A DNA stretch of 64,000 nt from positions 2,398,051 to 2,462,050 of the forward strand of contig DS999531.1 of the NCBI GenBank assembly GCA_000158135.1, in the 5' to 3' direction. The notes beneath the pieces were generated by a model, which saw nothing but the letters and a program-made list of their open reading frames with translations, made no database searches and had not been told where the DNA came from. Each line of letters opens with the position of its first letter. Positions within the stretch are counted from its first letter, which is position 1. Source of the DNA: Rhodobacteraceae bacterium KLH11 (GTDB lineage: Bacteria > Pseudomonadota > Alphaproteobacteria > Rhodobacterales > Rhodobacteraceae). This document shows, piece by piece, positions 1-9,103 of the stretch. The position numbers and the translations under genes are program-made.

Positions 1-2220
1 TTCGGCCAGTTCAGCACTCAGTTCCTCCAGCACGAAATCGCCATCATATTCCGGCGCAACCACGTGCCGGTCGAACAGACCCCCGGCGATGGGTTCGGTG
101 ATGTTGGGCCGATCTTCCCACGGGATGATCTCAAACTGAACACGGCCCACGGTATCGGCCGGGGCAGAGGCACCGCCGTTGTTCTGGTTCAGCCCGCCTT
201 CGCCTGCAAAGGCAAAGACGTTGATCACCGCCGGGTGGGCGCTGATCACGCGCTCGGCTTCCTGGACCATCTCATCCTTTTCAGCCAGCGAAAGGTTGCC
301 GCGGGCCCGGACATAGGCGGTGGCCTGTTCGGGTTCGCTTTCAACAAAGAACTCAACCCCGCGCGCGTTCTGCGGAAACAGGATGAAGGCGATCCAGAAG
401 ACCAGTGCAAAAACAACGGCCACAGATACCACCGGCATCACGGGATTGCCGACGAGGAACTTGATGACATAGCCAAAGGGCGTGTGTTCCTTGGCGGTAT
501 GAACATGCTCATCCGGCGCACGTTCGATCTTTGCCGCGCTCAGCGTGACCGAGCCTGCAAAGGCCCCGAACAGGAACATGAGCGCGCCGGTAAATGCACC
601 GCCCGGCAGCAGGTAATCGGGGTTCAGAACCTGCATCGCGCCGAGGAAAATCAGATACAGCGACGGTGGTACCAGCAAGGCCCGCCCCCACCAGGGGAAC
701 CGCGCCCGCAACCAGTTCGAGCTGCGGTCAAAACTGCGGCTCATCCGGCCCGAAACACCACCCATGACCGGCAGGTAGATCAGCGCCACGATCAGCGAGG
801 CGGACAGAACGAAGATCAGCGTGACGGGCAGCATGCCCATGAACTCACCCGGAATGCCGGGCCAGAACAGCATCGGCAGGAAGGCACAGAGCGTTGTGGC
901 CGTCGACGAGACGATCGGCCAGAACATGCGCTGCGCCGCTTCGACATAGGCGTGCATGGGGCCTACGCCCTCTTTGATGCGCTTGTCGGCGTATTCCACC
1001 ACTACGATGGCACCATCGACCAGCATGCCAACCGCGAGGATCAGGCCGAACATCACGATGTTTGAGATGCTGACACCCATCACCGCTAGGAAGGCAAAAC
1101 ACAGCAGGAACGACGTTGGAATAGCAAAGCCCACCAGCAATGCTGCGCGGGTGCCCAGCGAGGCCAGAACCACGATCATCACCAGCGCAATCGCGGTCAG
1201 GACCGAGCCTTCCAACTGGCTGACCATTGAACCGACGATGCGGCTTTGATCATTTGAGGTGCCGACATCAACGGCGGCCTGCAACTCTGATGGCCATTTG
1301 GTCTGCGCCTCAGCAATGGTGGTTTTGACTTGCGCAACCGTGTCGATCAGGTTGAACCCCTTGCGCTTGACCACCTGCAGGGCCACCGTCGGCTCACCGT
1401 TGAAGCGTGCAGTGCCTTCGCGATCTTCGAACGTATAGTTGATCCGGGCAAGCTCGCCCAAGGTCACGACGCGATCGCCATTGACCTTGATCGGCAGGCC
1501 ATAGACATCCTGTGCGGTTTTGAAGGACGAAGGGATCTTGACCGAGAAGGTGCCCTGTTCGGTCTCAACCTCACCCGCCGCGATCAGCTGGTTGTTGTTC
1601 TGGACCACATTGATCAGCTCGTCAGCGGTGACGTTATAGGCCTCAAGCCGCAGCGGGTCGATCACCACCTCAAGCATTTCGTCGCGGTTCCCGGCGATCC
1701 CGGCCTCAAGAACAGAGTCCAGCGCCTCAAGCTCGTCCTGCAGGTCTTTGGCAACGCGGGCCATCGTGCGTTCGGGCACCGGGCCGGTCAGGTTGACGAT
1801 GACGATGGGGAATTCCGAAAAGTTGATCTCGGTCAGGGTGTATTGTTCCGCCCCTTCGGGGAAATCAGCCTGTGCGCTGTTCATCGCGTCACGCACATCG
1901 GCGGTGATCGCGGTTTTGTCCCACCCGAAATCGAACTCCAGCGCGATACCGGCATAGCTTTCGGCGGCGGTCGCGGTCATCTCTTTCAGGCCGTCCAGAT
2001 CCGCCAGTTCGGTTTCCATCGGTTTGATCAACAGATTTTCGGAATCCTCGGCAGAAATGCCCGGAAACGAGACCGAGACGAAGAGGGCGGGGATTTCGAT
2101 ATCCGGCTCGCCCTCTTTTGGCAGGCCGACATAGGCGAAACCGCCGATCACCAGCGAGATCGCGATGAAGGCCAGAACCATTCTGGCCCGGCCAGCGGCC
2201 CAACTGACGATACCCGTCAT
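1..2220 (-). CDS. RND-family efflux transporter permease (3' part outside window)
   Basis: Inner-membrane proton-driven pump subunit. The 740 visible residues read open to the window edge, so the C-terminal part lies outside. Seen: a first TM segment near residues 14-30, a periplasmic porter region, then a TM block with the TM4 motif LVDGAIVVVE. Asp402 is followed by Gly403, as in metal-type (HME) pumps, where AcrB-type pumps have Asp-Asp. After this block there is extra hydrophobic sequence around residues 510-570 before the second half, longer than in AcrB. The ATG overlaps the stop of the membrane fusion gene by 4 nt, so the two are co-translated. Substrate cannot be told from sequence. 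Confidence 0.93.
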   Translation of the reverse strand, partial: MTGIVSWAAGRARMVLAFIAISLVIGGFAYVGLPKEGEPDIEIPALFVSVSFPGISAEDSENLLIKPMETELADLDGLKEMTATAAESYAGIALEFDFGWDKTAITADVRDAMNSAQADFPEGAEQYTLTEINFSEFPIVIVNLTGPVPERTMARVAKDLQDELEALDSVLEAGIAGNRDEMLEVVIDPLRLEAYNVTADELINVVQNNNQLIAAGEVETEQGTFSVKIPSSFKTAQDVYGLPIKVNGDRVVTLGELARINYTFEDREGTARFNGEPTVALQVVKRKGFNLIDTVAQVKTTIAEAQTKWPSELQAAVDVGTSNDQSRIVGSMVSQLEGSVLTAIALVMIVVLASLGTRAALLVGFAIPTSFLLCFAFLAVMGVSISNIVMFGLILAVGMLVDGAIVVVEYADKRIKEGVGPMHAYVEAAQRMFWPIVSSTATTLCAFLPMLFWPGIPGEFMGMLPVTLIFVLSASLIVALIYLPVMGGVSGRMSRSFDRSSNWLRARFPWWGRALLVPPSLYLIFLGAMQVLNPDYLLPGGAFTGALMFLFGAFAGSVTLSAAKIERAPDEHVHTAKEHTPFGYVIKFLVGNPVMPVVSVAVVFALVFWIAFILFPQNARGVEFFVESEPEQATAYVRARGNLSLAEKDEMVQEAERVISAHPAVINVFAFAGEGGLNQNNGGASAPADTVGRVQFEIIPWEDRPNITEPIAGGLFDRHVVAPEYDGDFVLEELSAELAE

Positions 2221-3440
2221 TGCGATGCTTCCCTGTATGTTGGCGCGACCGTGACGCCGCGCGTGACGAATTCCTGCCCGATCACGATGACATCAGCAAT
2301 CTCGGGCAGCCCGTCGACCCAGACACCTTCGGCGGTGTCCCGCAGCAGGCGGATGGGCATAAAATCAACCACATTATCGGTGACCACGGTGCGCACCCCA
2401 AGCTCACCTTCGTTGTTCAGGGTCAACGCGGATTGCGGCAGCAGGTGCGCTTTGACACCTTCGGCTGCGATCTGGATATTTGCGGTCTGGCCGTCACGGA
2501 TCAGCAGTTCAGGGTTGGGAACGGTGATTTCGACCTCGAAAGTGCGCGTGGTTTCATCGGCTGAGCGGCTGAGGAAGGTCACCCGCCCTTCGACCTGCAA
2601 ACCCGTCACCAATTGAGCCGTCGCCATCGAGCCGACGATGATCCGGTTCACCTCGGTTTCCGGGACAAAGCCCACCAGCTTGATCGGATCAAGCTGGATC
2701 ACGGTGGCGCAAAGCGATCCGGGTTGCATCAGGCTGCCCAGTTCGGCGGTATCACTTTCCAACAGGCCTTTGAAGGGGGCCTCGATGGTCAGGCGATCCA
2801 TCTCGCGCCGGGCGGCGGCAACGGCGGCGGTGGCAGCCTCGATCCCGGCTTGTGTTGCTTCCAGACCGGCCTCGGCGGATTTTATGCCGGCTTTGGCGGT
2901 GCTCATCTCGGCCTCGCTTGAAATGCGGCGGGTCTCTGACCCGAACCCGGTCTCCGACAGCTTGCGGGCGGCTTTCAGGTTGATCTCGGCCTCGGCCAGG
3001 CGGGCATGGGCCTCTTGCAGCCGGGCTTCGGCCTCGGGCACGCGGCTTTCGGCCTCAAGCCTGGCGGCCATCGTTTCGGCCAGGCTGGCGGGGCGGGTGC
3101 CCGGGTCAAGCTCGCACAGCAGGTCACCGGCCTCGACAAATGCGCCTTTGCGCTTGGGCTCGGACAGAACGGTCGAGATGGTTTCGGCCAGAACCTCAAC
3201 CTGACGATTTGCCTTGGTCTGACCCCGCAATTGCACAGCGCTGCCAATCTCGCGCGCGGTCGAACGCAGCACGACGACACCGATCGCATTCTGGGTTTCG
3301 GCACCTTCCGCCACGTCGGCTGTGGCCTCAGCCGGATCGTCTGAGCGACCTGCAAATGCAAAAAGGGCGTCGCGCTCGAATACCAGGAAATACAGCGCAA
3401 CAATGACCAATGCGGCGTTAACGAATGAAATCAAGCGCAT
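2217..3440 (-). CDS. HlyD/AcrA-type membrane fusion protein of RND pump
   Basis: Periplasmic adaptor linking the RND permease to an outer-membrane channel. 407 aa from the ATG at 3440, which has GGAG about 9 nt upstream; an in-frame extension to 3509 lacks such a site. Seen: an N-terminal membrane anchor (residues 1-22), a biotinyl-lipoyl-like half (EVLAETISTVLSEP then GDLLCELD), a long Ala/Glu-rich coiled-coil hairpin (about residues 110-210), then beta-barrel strands. It is translationally coupled to the permease downstream. A possible repressor palindrome lies about 90 nt upstream. Confidence 0.92.
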   Translation of the reverse strand: MRLISFVNAALVIVALYFLVFERDALFAFAGRSDDPAEATADVAEGAETQNAIGVVVLRSTAREIGSAVQLRGQTKANRQVEVLAETISTVLSEPKRKGAFVEAGDLLCELDPGTRPASLAETMAARLEAESRVPEAEARLQEAHARLAEAEINLKAARKLSETGFGSETRRISSEAEMSTAKAGIKSAEAGLEATQAGIEAATAAVAAARREMDRLTIEAPFKGLLESDTAELGSLMQPGSLCATVIQLDPIKLVGFVPETEVNRIIVGSMATAQLVTGLQVEGRVTFLSRSADETTRTFEVEITVPNPELLIRDGQTANIQIAAEGVKAHLLPQSALTLNNEGELGVRTVVTDNVVDFMPIRLLRDTAEGVWVDGLPEIADVIVIGQEFVTRGVTVAPTYREASQ

Positions 3441-3525
3441 GCGGTGTGTTCTCCAGATCTGTTCGCCTGCCCGGATGTGGTACCTGTGCTTAGAAATGGG
3501 GGCAGGCACTGGGGTTTTCTATACT

Positions 3526-3544
3526 AAACTGAATAGTTCGGTTT
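3526..3544. promoter_or_regulatory. 19-bp imperfect palindrome upstream of efflux operon (TetR-type operator candidate)
   Basis: The sequence reads AAAC-n-GAA-n3-TTC-n-GTTT, symmetrical at 14 of 18 flanking positions about 3535. It sits 86-104 nt upstream of the membrane fusion start codon in an AT-rich patch that could hold the minus-strand promoter. RND operons are often controlled by TetR-family repressors binding such palindromes. No regulator gene is adjacent, so the role is inferred. Confidence 0.35.
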
Positions 3545-3666
3545 GGTTTTTTACGCAAGTCCCGGGTGTAAGGGGGCAAATGTGTAGATTCGAACCCTTG
3601 GCTTGGCCTGAACGCCGGGGTATGACATGGCGCTAGAAAAGCGGATACACGAGCCCGGGGGCCGGA

Positions 3667-4338
3667 ATGAGCGACGCCGACAGTTTTATTGAAGAGGTCA
3701 CCGAGGAAGTACGCCGTGACCGCATGTACCTGCTTTTGCGCCGCTGGGGCTGGGTTGGTGTGGTTGCCGTTGTGGCCATCGTCGGAGGTGCTGCTTTCAA
3801 CGAATATCGCAAGGCCCGCGATACCAGCCAGGCCGAGGCGCTGGGCGATGCGATTCTGTCAGCTTTGTCCGAAAACGGAGCAACCGAGCGGGTCGCGAGC
3901 CTGCAGGCGGTTGAACCGCAATCGGTCGGGGGCGATGCGGTTCTGAACATGCTGCTGTCAGCCTCGCAGATCGAGGCCGGATCTGAACAGGATGCGGTGA
4001 ACAGCCTCAACGCCATTGCCACACAAGGTGATCTGCCCGAAATTTACCGGGCGATTGCAAGTTTCAAGGCATTGTTGCTGCAAACCGATACGATGCCGGT
4101 TGCAGATCGCCGTCAGCAGTTCGAGGCGCTTGCGATACCCGGCGCGCCCCTGCGCCTGCTGGCCGAAGAGCAGCTGGCCCTGATAGATGTGGCCGAAGGC
4201 AACACTCAAGCCGCGCTGGATCGGCTGCAGGCGCTGCGTCAGGACGCAGAGGCCAGCGTCGACCTGCAACAGCGCGCGGCCCAGCTAATCGTGGCGCTTG
4301 GCGGAGAGCCCCAGCCCGTCGCGACACAGCAAGGTTGA
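3667..4338 (+). CDS. YfgM-like TPR membrane protein
   Basis: 223 aa. One N-terminal TM segment (about residues 28-46, VGVVAVVAIVGGAAF) follows a short charged cytoplasmic end with the consensus VTEEVRRDR, then a periplasmic helical region with TPR-like repeats. This matches the tetratricopeptide (TPR_21/YfgM) family, an ancillary subunit of the SecYEG translocon that associates with periplasmic chaperones. Gene order yfgM-bamB-der is the same as in E. coli, which supports the call. An ORF also exists on the opposite strand but is a shadow. Confidence 0.82.
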   Translation: MSDADSFIEEVTEEVRRDRMYLLLRRWGWVGVVAVVAIVGGAAFNEYRKARDTSQAEALGDAILSALSENGATERVASLQAVEPQSVGGDAVLNMLLSASQIEAGSEQDAVNSLNAIATQGDLPEIYRAIASFKALLLQTDTMPVADRRQQFEALAIPGAPLRLLAEEQLALIDVAEGNTQAALDRLQALRQDAEASVDLQQRAAQLIVALGGEPQPVATQQG

Positions 4339-4380
4339 TCTGGCAGAGAAACGGAATTTTACAGGCGAGTTCACAGGATT

Positions 4381-5703
4381 ATGGTAGCACGTTATTTCTC
4401 AGGCTTTGGATTGCCCGCTGCGGTGGTCGCCCTGACCGCGCTGAGCGCCTGTCAGGAACCCGAGGTTATTCTGCCCGGCGAGCGCGAGGATATTCGCGCC
4501 GCCCTCGACAATGAAACTGTCGAGACGCGTGGTGCCAAGCCGATCAGCCTTCCGGCCGCAAGCCGGAACGCGAATTGGTCGCAAAGCCCCGGCACGCCCG
4601 ATTTCCGCACAACCAACGCAGCGCTGAGCACCACACCACAGCGCATCTGGTCTGCCAATATCGGCAGTGGGGACAGCCGCAAACAGCGGATCACCGCGGA
4701 TCCGGTTGTTGCGGGCGGGTTGATCTATACGCTTGATTCCGGCGCAAATGTCTCGGGCGTCACGCCGCAGGGGCAGGTCGCGTGGAGCGTCAACCTGATC
4801 CCGCCCGGTGAAAAAGACGAAGATGCCACCGGGGGCGGGCTCGCCTATGCGGATGGCGTGCTTTATGTCTCATCCGGGTTTGGCCGCCTGACGGCGCTGG
4901 ACGCCAGAACCGGGGCGCAGAAATGGCAGAAACGTCTGAACGCAACCGGCAGCGGTGCGCCTCTGATCAGCGGTGGCATCCTCTATGTTGTCGCCGGGGA
5001 TGAGACCGGCTGGGCCGTGAATACCAAGGATGGCCGTATTCTGTGGCAGGTGAATGGCACGCCAAGCGTGGGCAATGTGCTGGGTGCACCGGCACCGGTG
5101 ATCGCTTCGGAGCTGTCTGTTTTTGCCTTTGGCTCGGGTGATATCGCGGCCACGTTCCGTCGCGGGGGCATCGGGCGCTGGAATGCCTCGGTTGCCGGTG
5201 GACGCCGAGGCCGGGCTGCGGCCCAGATTGTCGACGTGACCGCCGGGCCAATGGTGTCGGGCAACGCGATCCTGATTGGCAACCATTCGGGCCGCACGGT
5301 TTCCCTGGATGCTGGCTCGGGCGAACGGAACTGGACCGCACTGGAAGGGGCTGTCGATACGGTATGGCCTGCGGGGAACAGCGTGTTTCTGATCAGTGAC
5401 CGCAGCCAGCTGGTTCGCCTTGATGCCGCAGATGGTGCGATTGTCTGGGCCATCGATCTGCCGGGTTTTGTCAAGAACAAGCCGGGCCGCCGCGGCCCGA
5501 TTTTTGCGCATTACGGCCCGATCATGGCTGGCGGGCGGCTGGTAGTAGCCTCGAATGATGGCTATCTGCGCCTTTTCAACCCGGTTGATGGCGCGCTGGT
5601 CCATCAGGTTGAGGTCCCCGGTGGCGCGACCACGGCACCGGTTGTGGCGGGTCAGACGCTCTATGTCGTGTCGACCAAGGGTGAACTGCACGCTTTCCGT
5701 TGA
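4381..5703 (+). CDS. bamB: Outer membrane assembly lipoprotein BamB (PQQ-like beta-propeller)
   Basis: 440 aa lipoprotein of the BAM complex, which inserts beta-barrel proteins in the outer membrane. Seen: signal peptide ending in lipobox LSAC with Cys24, then repeated propeller blades with the PQQ-repeat signature (ALDARTGAQKW, AVNTKDGRILWQ, SLDAGSGERNW, RLDAADGAIVWA). It lies 42 nt after the YfgM-like gene and 49 nt before der, probably one operon. Length is slightly above the E. coli protein (about 390 aa), as usual in alphaproteobacteria. Confidence 0.93.
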   Translation: MVARYFSGFGLPAAVVALTALSACQEPEVILPGEREDIRAALDNETVETRGAKPISLPAASRNANWSQSPGTPDFRTTNAALSTTPQRIWSANIGSGDSRKQRITADPVVAGGLIYTLDSGANVSGVTPQGQVAWSVNLIPPGEKDEDATGGGLAYADGVLYVSSGFGRLTALDARTGAQKWQKRLNATGSGAPLISGGILYVVAGDETGWAVNTKDGRILWQVNGTPSVGNVLGAPAPVIASELSVFAFGSGDIAATFRRGGIGRWNASVAGGRRGRAAAQIVDVTAGPMVSGNAILIGNHSGRTVSLDAGSGERNWTALEGAVDTVWPAGNSVFLISDRSQLVRLDAADGAIVWAIDLPGFVKNKPGRRGPIFAHYGPIMAGGRLVVASNDGYLRLFNPVDGALVHQVEVPGGATTAPVVAGQTLYVVSTKGELHAFR

Positions 5704-5752
5704 TCACAAGATGCGTTAAAGGGCGCATCTTGAGTCTTGAAAGTTGAGTATC

Positions 5753-7216
5753 ATGTCGCTGACCCTCGCCATTGTGGGGCGCCCGAATGTGGGCAAATCC
5801 ACCCTGTTCAACCGCCTTGTGGGCAAACGACTGGCTCTGGTCGATGATCAGCCCGGCGTGACGCGTGATCTGCGCGAGGGCGAGGGGCGTCTGGGCGATC
5901 TGCGTTTTACGGTGATCGACACGGCAGGCCTTGAGGACGCAACAGATGACAGCCTGCAGAGCCGGATGCGTCGCCTGACCGAGCGCGCGGTGGACATGGC
6001 TGATGTCTGCCTGTTCATGATCGATGCCCGCGTTGGTTTGACCCCAACTGATGAGATGTTTGCCGAAATCCTGCGCAAACGCTCCAAACATGTGATCCTG
6101 GCGGCCAACAAGGCCGAAGGCTCGGCCGCGGATGCAGGGGTGCTTGAGGCCTATAATCTGGGTCTGGGTGAGCCTGTCCGCCTGTCAGGCGAGCATGGTG
6201 AGGGGATGACGGACCTTTACGCGCAGCTGATGCCGCTGGCGGATGCCGCAGCCGAACAGGCACAGGATGACAGCCCCGCAACAGATGTTGAGCTGGATGA
6301 GGATGATGAAGGCGAGGCCCCGCTGATCACCGACGCCAAACCCCTGCAAGTGGCTGTGGTGGGCCGCCCGAACGCGGGCAAGTCGACGCTGATCAACAAG
6401 ATCATGGGCGAAGATCGCCTGCTGACCGGCCCCGAGGCGGGCATCACCCGTGATGCGATCAGCCTCCGGGTTGACTGGGCTGATCCCGAAGGCGGCAGCA
6501 CGCCGATGCGTATTTTCGACACGGCTGGCATGCGCAAAAAGGCAAAGGTGCAGGAGAAGCTTGAAAAGCTTTCGGTCTCGGATGGTCTGCGCGCGGTGAA
6601 ATTCGCCGAGGTTGTTGTTGTTCTGCTTGATGCAGCCATTCCGTTTGAGCAACAGGACCTGCGCATCGCCGATCTGGCCGAGCGCGAGGGCCGTGCGGTT
6701 GTTTTGGCGGTCAACAAATGGGATGTGGAAGACAGCAAGCAGGAGAAGCTGCGCGATCTTAAGGAGTCGTTCGAGCGTTTGTTGCCGCAACTGCGCGGCG
6801 CACCGCTGATCACGGTGTCGGCCAAGACAGGCCGGGGGCTGGAGCGTCTGCGCGCCGCGATCCTGCGGGCCCATGATGTCTGGAACCGCCGCGTGCCAAC
6901 CGCTGCGCTGAACCGCTGGCTGACCGCAATGCTGGAACAACACCCGCCGCCAGCGCCTCAGGGTCGCCGAATCAAACTGCGCTACATGACGCAGGCCAAA
7001 ACCCGCCCGCCGGGCTTTGTGGTGATGTGTTCGCACCCGGACAAGATGCCCGACAGTTACTCACGCTATCTGGTCAACGGGCTGCGCGAGGATTTTGACA
7101 TGCCGGGCACGCCCATTCGCCTGACGCTGCGCGGGCAAGGCGACAAGAATCCCTATAAGGGCCGACGCAAGAAAAACGCGGGCGCGTTGGCCAAGCATCT
7201 CAAGGGCCGCGCGTAA
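5753..7216 (+). CDS. der: GTPase Der (EngA), ribosome assembly
   Basis: 487 aa, two tandem GTPase domains that act in 50S subunit maturation. Seen: first G1 GRPNVGKST near residue 8 and second GRPNAGKST near residue 204, G3 motifs DTAGLE and DTAGMR, G4 motifs NKAE (first domain) and NKWD (second), and a C-terminal KH-like domain. The ATG at 5753 is chosen over an in-frame TTG at 5744. Length agrees with E. coli Der (490 aa). The linker between domains is acidic ([10 protein letters not shown]). Confidence 0.97.
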   Translation: MSLTLAIVGRPNVGKSTLFNRLVGKRLALVDDQPGVTRDLREGEGRLGDLRFTVIDTAGLEDATDDSLQSRMRRLTERAVDMADVCLFMIDARVGLTPTDEMFAEILRKRSKHVILAANKAEGSAADAGVLEAYNLGLGEPVRLSGEHGEGMTDLYAQLMPLADAAAEQAQDDSPATDVELDEDDEGEAPLITDAKPLQVAVVGRPNAGKSTLINKIMGEDRLLTGPEAGITRDAISLRVDWADPEGGSTPMRIFDTAGMRKKAKVQEKLEKLSVSDGLRAVKFAEVVVVLLDAAIPFEQQDLRIADLAEREGRAVVLAVNKWDVEDSKQEKLRDLKESFERLLPQLRGAPLITVSAKTGRGLERLRAAILRAHDVWNRRVPTAALNRWLTAMLEQHPPPAPQGRRIKLRYMTQAKTRPPGFVVMCSHPDKMPDSYSRYLVNGLREDFDMPGTPIRLTLRGQGDKNPYKGRRKKNAGALAKHLKGRA

Positions 7217-7382
7217 CTGCGCCAATTTTCAGCATATTTGCTCTGAGGGCGTGACAGCCCTCTTTCATCGCGCTAGCATTCGGGCGCGTGCATTTGTTTT
7301 CCGCACGCGCTGCTTGTCTGCGGGATTTCCGCGCATAATTTTGGTATTGCAATTAACCGGACCAGCCTGGGGAGCGGGCGCG

Positions 7383-8369
7383 ATGGACCTGAGAGAATAC
7401 ACAAGACAATACGCCGTACAGGACAATAAGCTGGCCGCGCTCAGCTATTTCGGTACCTTCGCGGTGTATTTCACATCGCTGGCACTGGCGATCCGCTATG
7501 TCGATCAGTGGTATATCATGATCCCCGCCGGGATCGTGTTCGCCTTTGCCGCCGTGCGCCTTTATGTTCTGCAGCATGATTGCGGGCACCATTCCCTGTT
7601 CGAAACCCGCAAGCAGAATGAATGGGCCGGTCATGGGTTGTCACCGTTCACCTTCGCGCCGTTTGAGGTGATGAAGCAGAACCACAATCTGCATCATTCG
7701 GGCATCGGCAATCTTGAGCATCGTGAGACCGGTGAGATTCACACTATGACAGTGCGCGAATGGACTGCGGCGGATTGGAAAACACGTTTATTCTACAGGC
7801 TTTACCGCAATCCTTTCGTTCTGGTGCCTGTCGGGGCCCTGTTCACCTATTTCATTCGCTATCGCTGGCCCAAGAACACCTTGCGCTTTGGTGTGATGGG
7901 GGTGCTGCTTCATAACCTGTCGATCATCGTCTTTCTGGGGCTTCTTTACCTGATCGCAGGTGCCACGGGCATTCTGGTCTGGCTGGTATTTTCGCTGCTG
8001 GGGGGAATGCTGGGGGTGTTTCTGGTGTATCTGCAGCACAATTTTGAAGACACCTATTGGGATCGCCGCCCCGATCTCGATCCGAAACTGGCCGCATTGC
8101 AAGGGTCATCGGCGCTGGATTTCGGCTGGTGGTTTGACAACGCGGTGGCCTGTATCACGCTGCATGACATCCATCATTTCAATGCGCGTATCCCATCCTA
8201 CCGGCTGCGGGCCTGCCACTATAACCTGCCGCCCGAATACACGCCGCGCCGGATCAAGTTTCCCGAGGCGGTGGCGGCGCTGAACCTGAAGCTTTGGGAC
8301 GAAGACGCCAAGCGGCTGGTGCCATTTCCCGGCAAAACCGCAGACCACCGGTTGGCCGAAACCGGTTAG
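7383..8369 (+). CDS. Membrane fatty acid desaturase family protein
   Basis: 328 aa integral membrane di-iron desaturase. Seen: the three histidine boxes HDCGHH (about residue 63), HNLHH (about residue 99) and HDIHH (about residue 261), with paired hydrophobic segments between them, as in DesA/OLE1-type acyl-lipid desaturases. The start at 7383 follows a GGGGAG site; an in-frame extension upstream to 7251 has no initiation signal. Regiospecificity cannot be read; related enzymes act on phospholipid acyl chains or on small lipids. Confidence 0.9.
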   Translation: MDLREYTRQYAVQDNKLAALSYFGTFAVYFTSLALAIRYVDQWYIMIPAGIVFAFAAVRLYVLQHDCGHHSLFETRKQNEWAGHGLSPFTFAPFEVMKQNHNLHHSGIGNLEHRETGEIHTMTVREWTAADWKTRLFYRLYRNPFVLVPVGALFTYFIRYRWPKNTLRFGVMGVLLHNLSIIVFLGLLYLIAGATGILVWLVFSLLGGMLGVFLVYLQHNFEDTYWDRRPDLDPKLAALQGSSALDFGWWFDNAVACITLHDIHHFNARIPSYRLRACHYNLPPEYTPRRIKFPEAVAALNLKLWDEDAKRLVPFPGKTADHRLAETG

Positions 8370-8459
8370 GCTACACCTGAGGCGCCGGGACAATACCCTT
8401 GCCTGATTGTATATGCTGTGTATATACGAAATAGGGATGAGAGAACGAAAGGATCCGAA

Positions 8460-9050
8460 ATGACCGCAGTGACCGCCATGCGTGGCGTAGGACCGGCGTT
8501 GGCGCAGGTGTTGGGTGCAAATGGCTATAAGACGGCCGAAGCGGTTGCCAAGGCCAAGCCTGAGGAATTGACGAAGGTTCCGCGCATCGGCACGGCGCGC
8601 GCCTCAAATCTGATTGCGGCGGCGAAAGCGGCGGTTGAGGCTGGACCTGCTGCCAGCGCTCCGGCGCGTCGGGCTGCATCCCGAAAACCGGCAACGCGGC
8701 AATCGGCTGTCCGCCGTGTCACGGCAAAAACCAACGCGGCAGCTCGCAAGGCCGAGGCTGAACGCAAAGCCGCGCAAGAGCGTGAGGCCGCTGAACGGGC
8801 CGCTGCCGAAGCCAAGGCGAAGAAAAAGGCAAAAGCCAAAGCCAAGGCGGAAAAAGCGGCCAAAAAGAAATCCGAGATGGAGGCTGCGTTTTCCAAGGCC
8901 AAAGAAAAGGCTAAGAAAAAGGCTAAGGAAAAGGCCAACAAGGGCAAGAAAGACAAAAAGCCCAAAAAGGATGCCAAGAAGAAGGACGAAAAGAAAAAGT
9001 CCGATAAGAAATCTGGCGGCAAGAAAGATAAGAAAAAGGCGAAGAAATAA
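8460..9050 (+). CDS. Helix-hairpin-helix protein with long lysine/alanine-rich tail
   Basis: 196 aa in two parts. Residues 9-56 hold a helix-hairpin-helix pair (GVGPALAQVLGANGY then VPRIGTARASNLI), a fold that binds DNA non-specifically. From about residue 60 to the end the protein is almost only Lys, Ala, Glu and Arg, like histone H1 tails. ATG at 8460 follows AAGGA. It is a stand-alone gene closed by an intrinsic terminator. A nucleoid-associated role is an inference. The opposite-strand ORF over it is a shadow caused by low complexity. Confidence 0.8.
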   Translation: MTAVTAMRGVGPALAQVLGANGYKTAEAVAKAKPEELTKVPRIGTARASNLIAAAKAAVEAGPAASAPARRAASRKPATRQSAVRRVTAKTNAAARKAEAERKAAQEREAAERAAAEAKAKKKAKAKAKAEKAAKKKSEMEAAFSKAKEKAKKKAKEKANKGKKDKKPKKDAKKKDEKKKSDKKSGGKKDKKKAKK

Positions 9051-9074
9051 AATTTCTCCGCCTGATCCAATCCG

Positions 9075-9101
9075 AAACCGGCACCTGATCGTGCCGGTTT
9101 T
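9075..9101. terminator. Intrinsic terminator, HhH gene / serS (convergent)
   Basis: A perfect 10-bp stem (AAACCGGCAC / GTGCCGGTTT, loop CTGATC) flanked by A and T runs sits between two convergent genes, so it can serve both strands. Confidence 0.85.
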
Positions 9102-9103
9102 CG

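Noticed and set aside
1330-2616. 428-codon plus-strand frame over the RND and HlyD genes
   Set aside because: Opposite strand of a clear efflux operon; no family match.
3580-3600. TTCGAACCC, as in a tRNA T-arm
   Set aside because: No matching acceptor, anticodon or D-arm around it.
8525-9070. 181-codon minus-strand frame rich in Phe and Leu
   Set aside because: It is the complement of the Lys/Ala-rich gene; low complexity keeps the opposite frame open.
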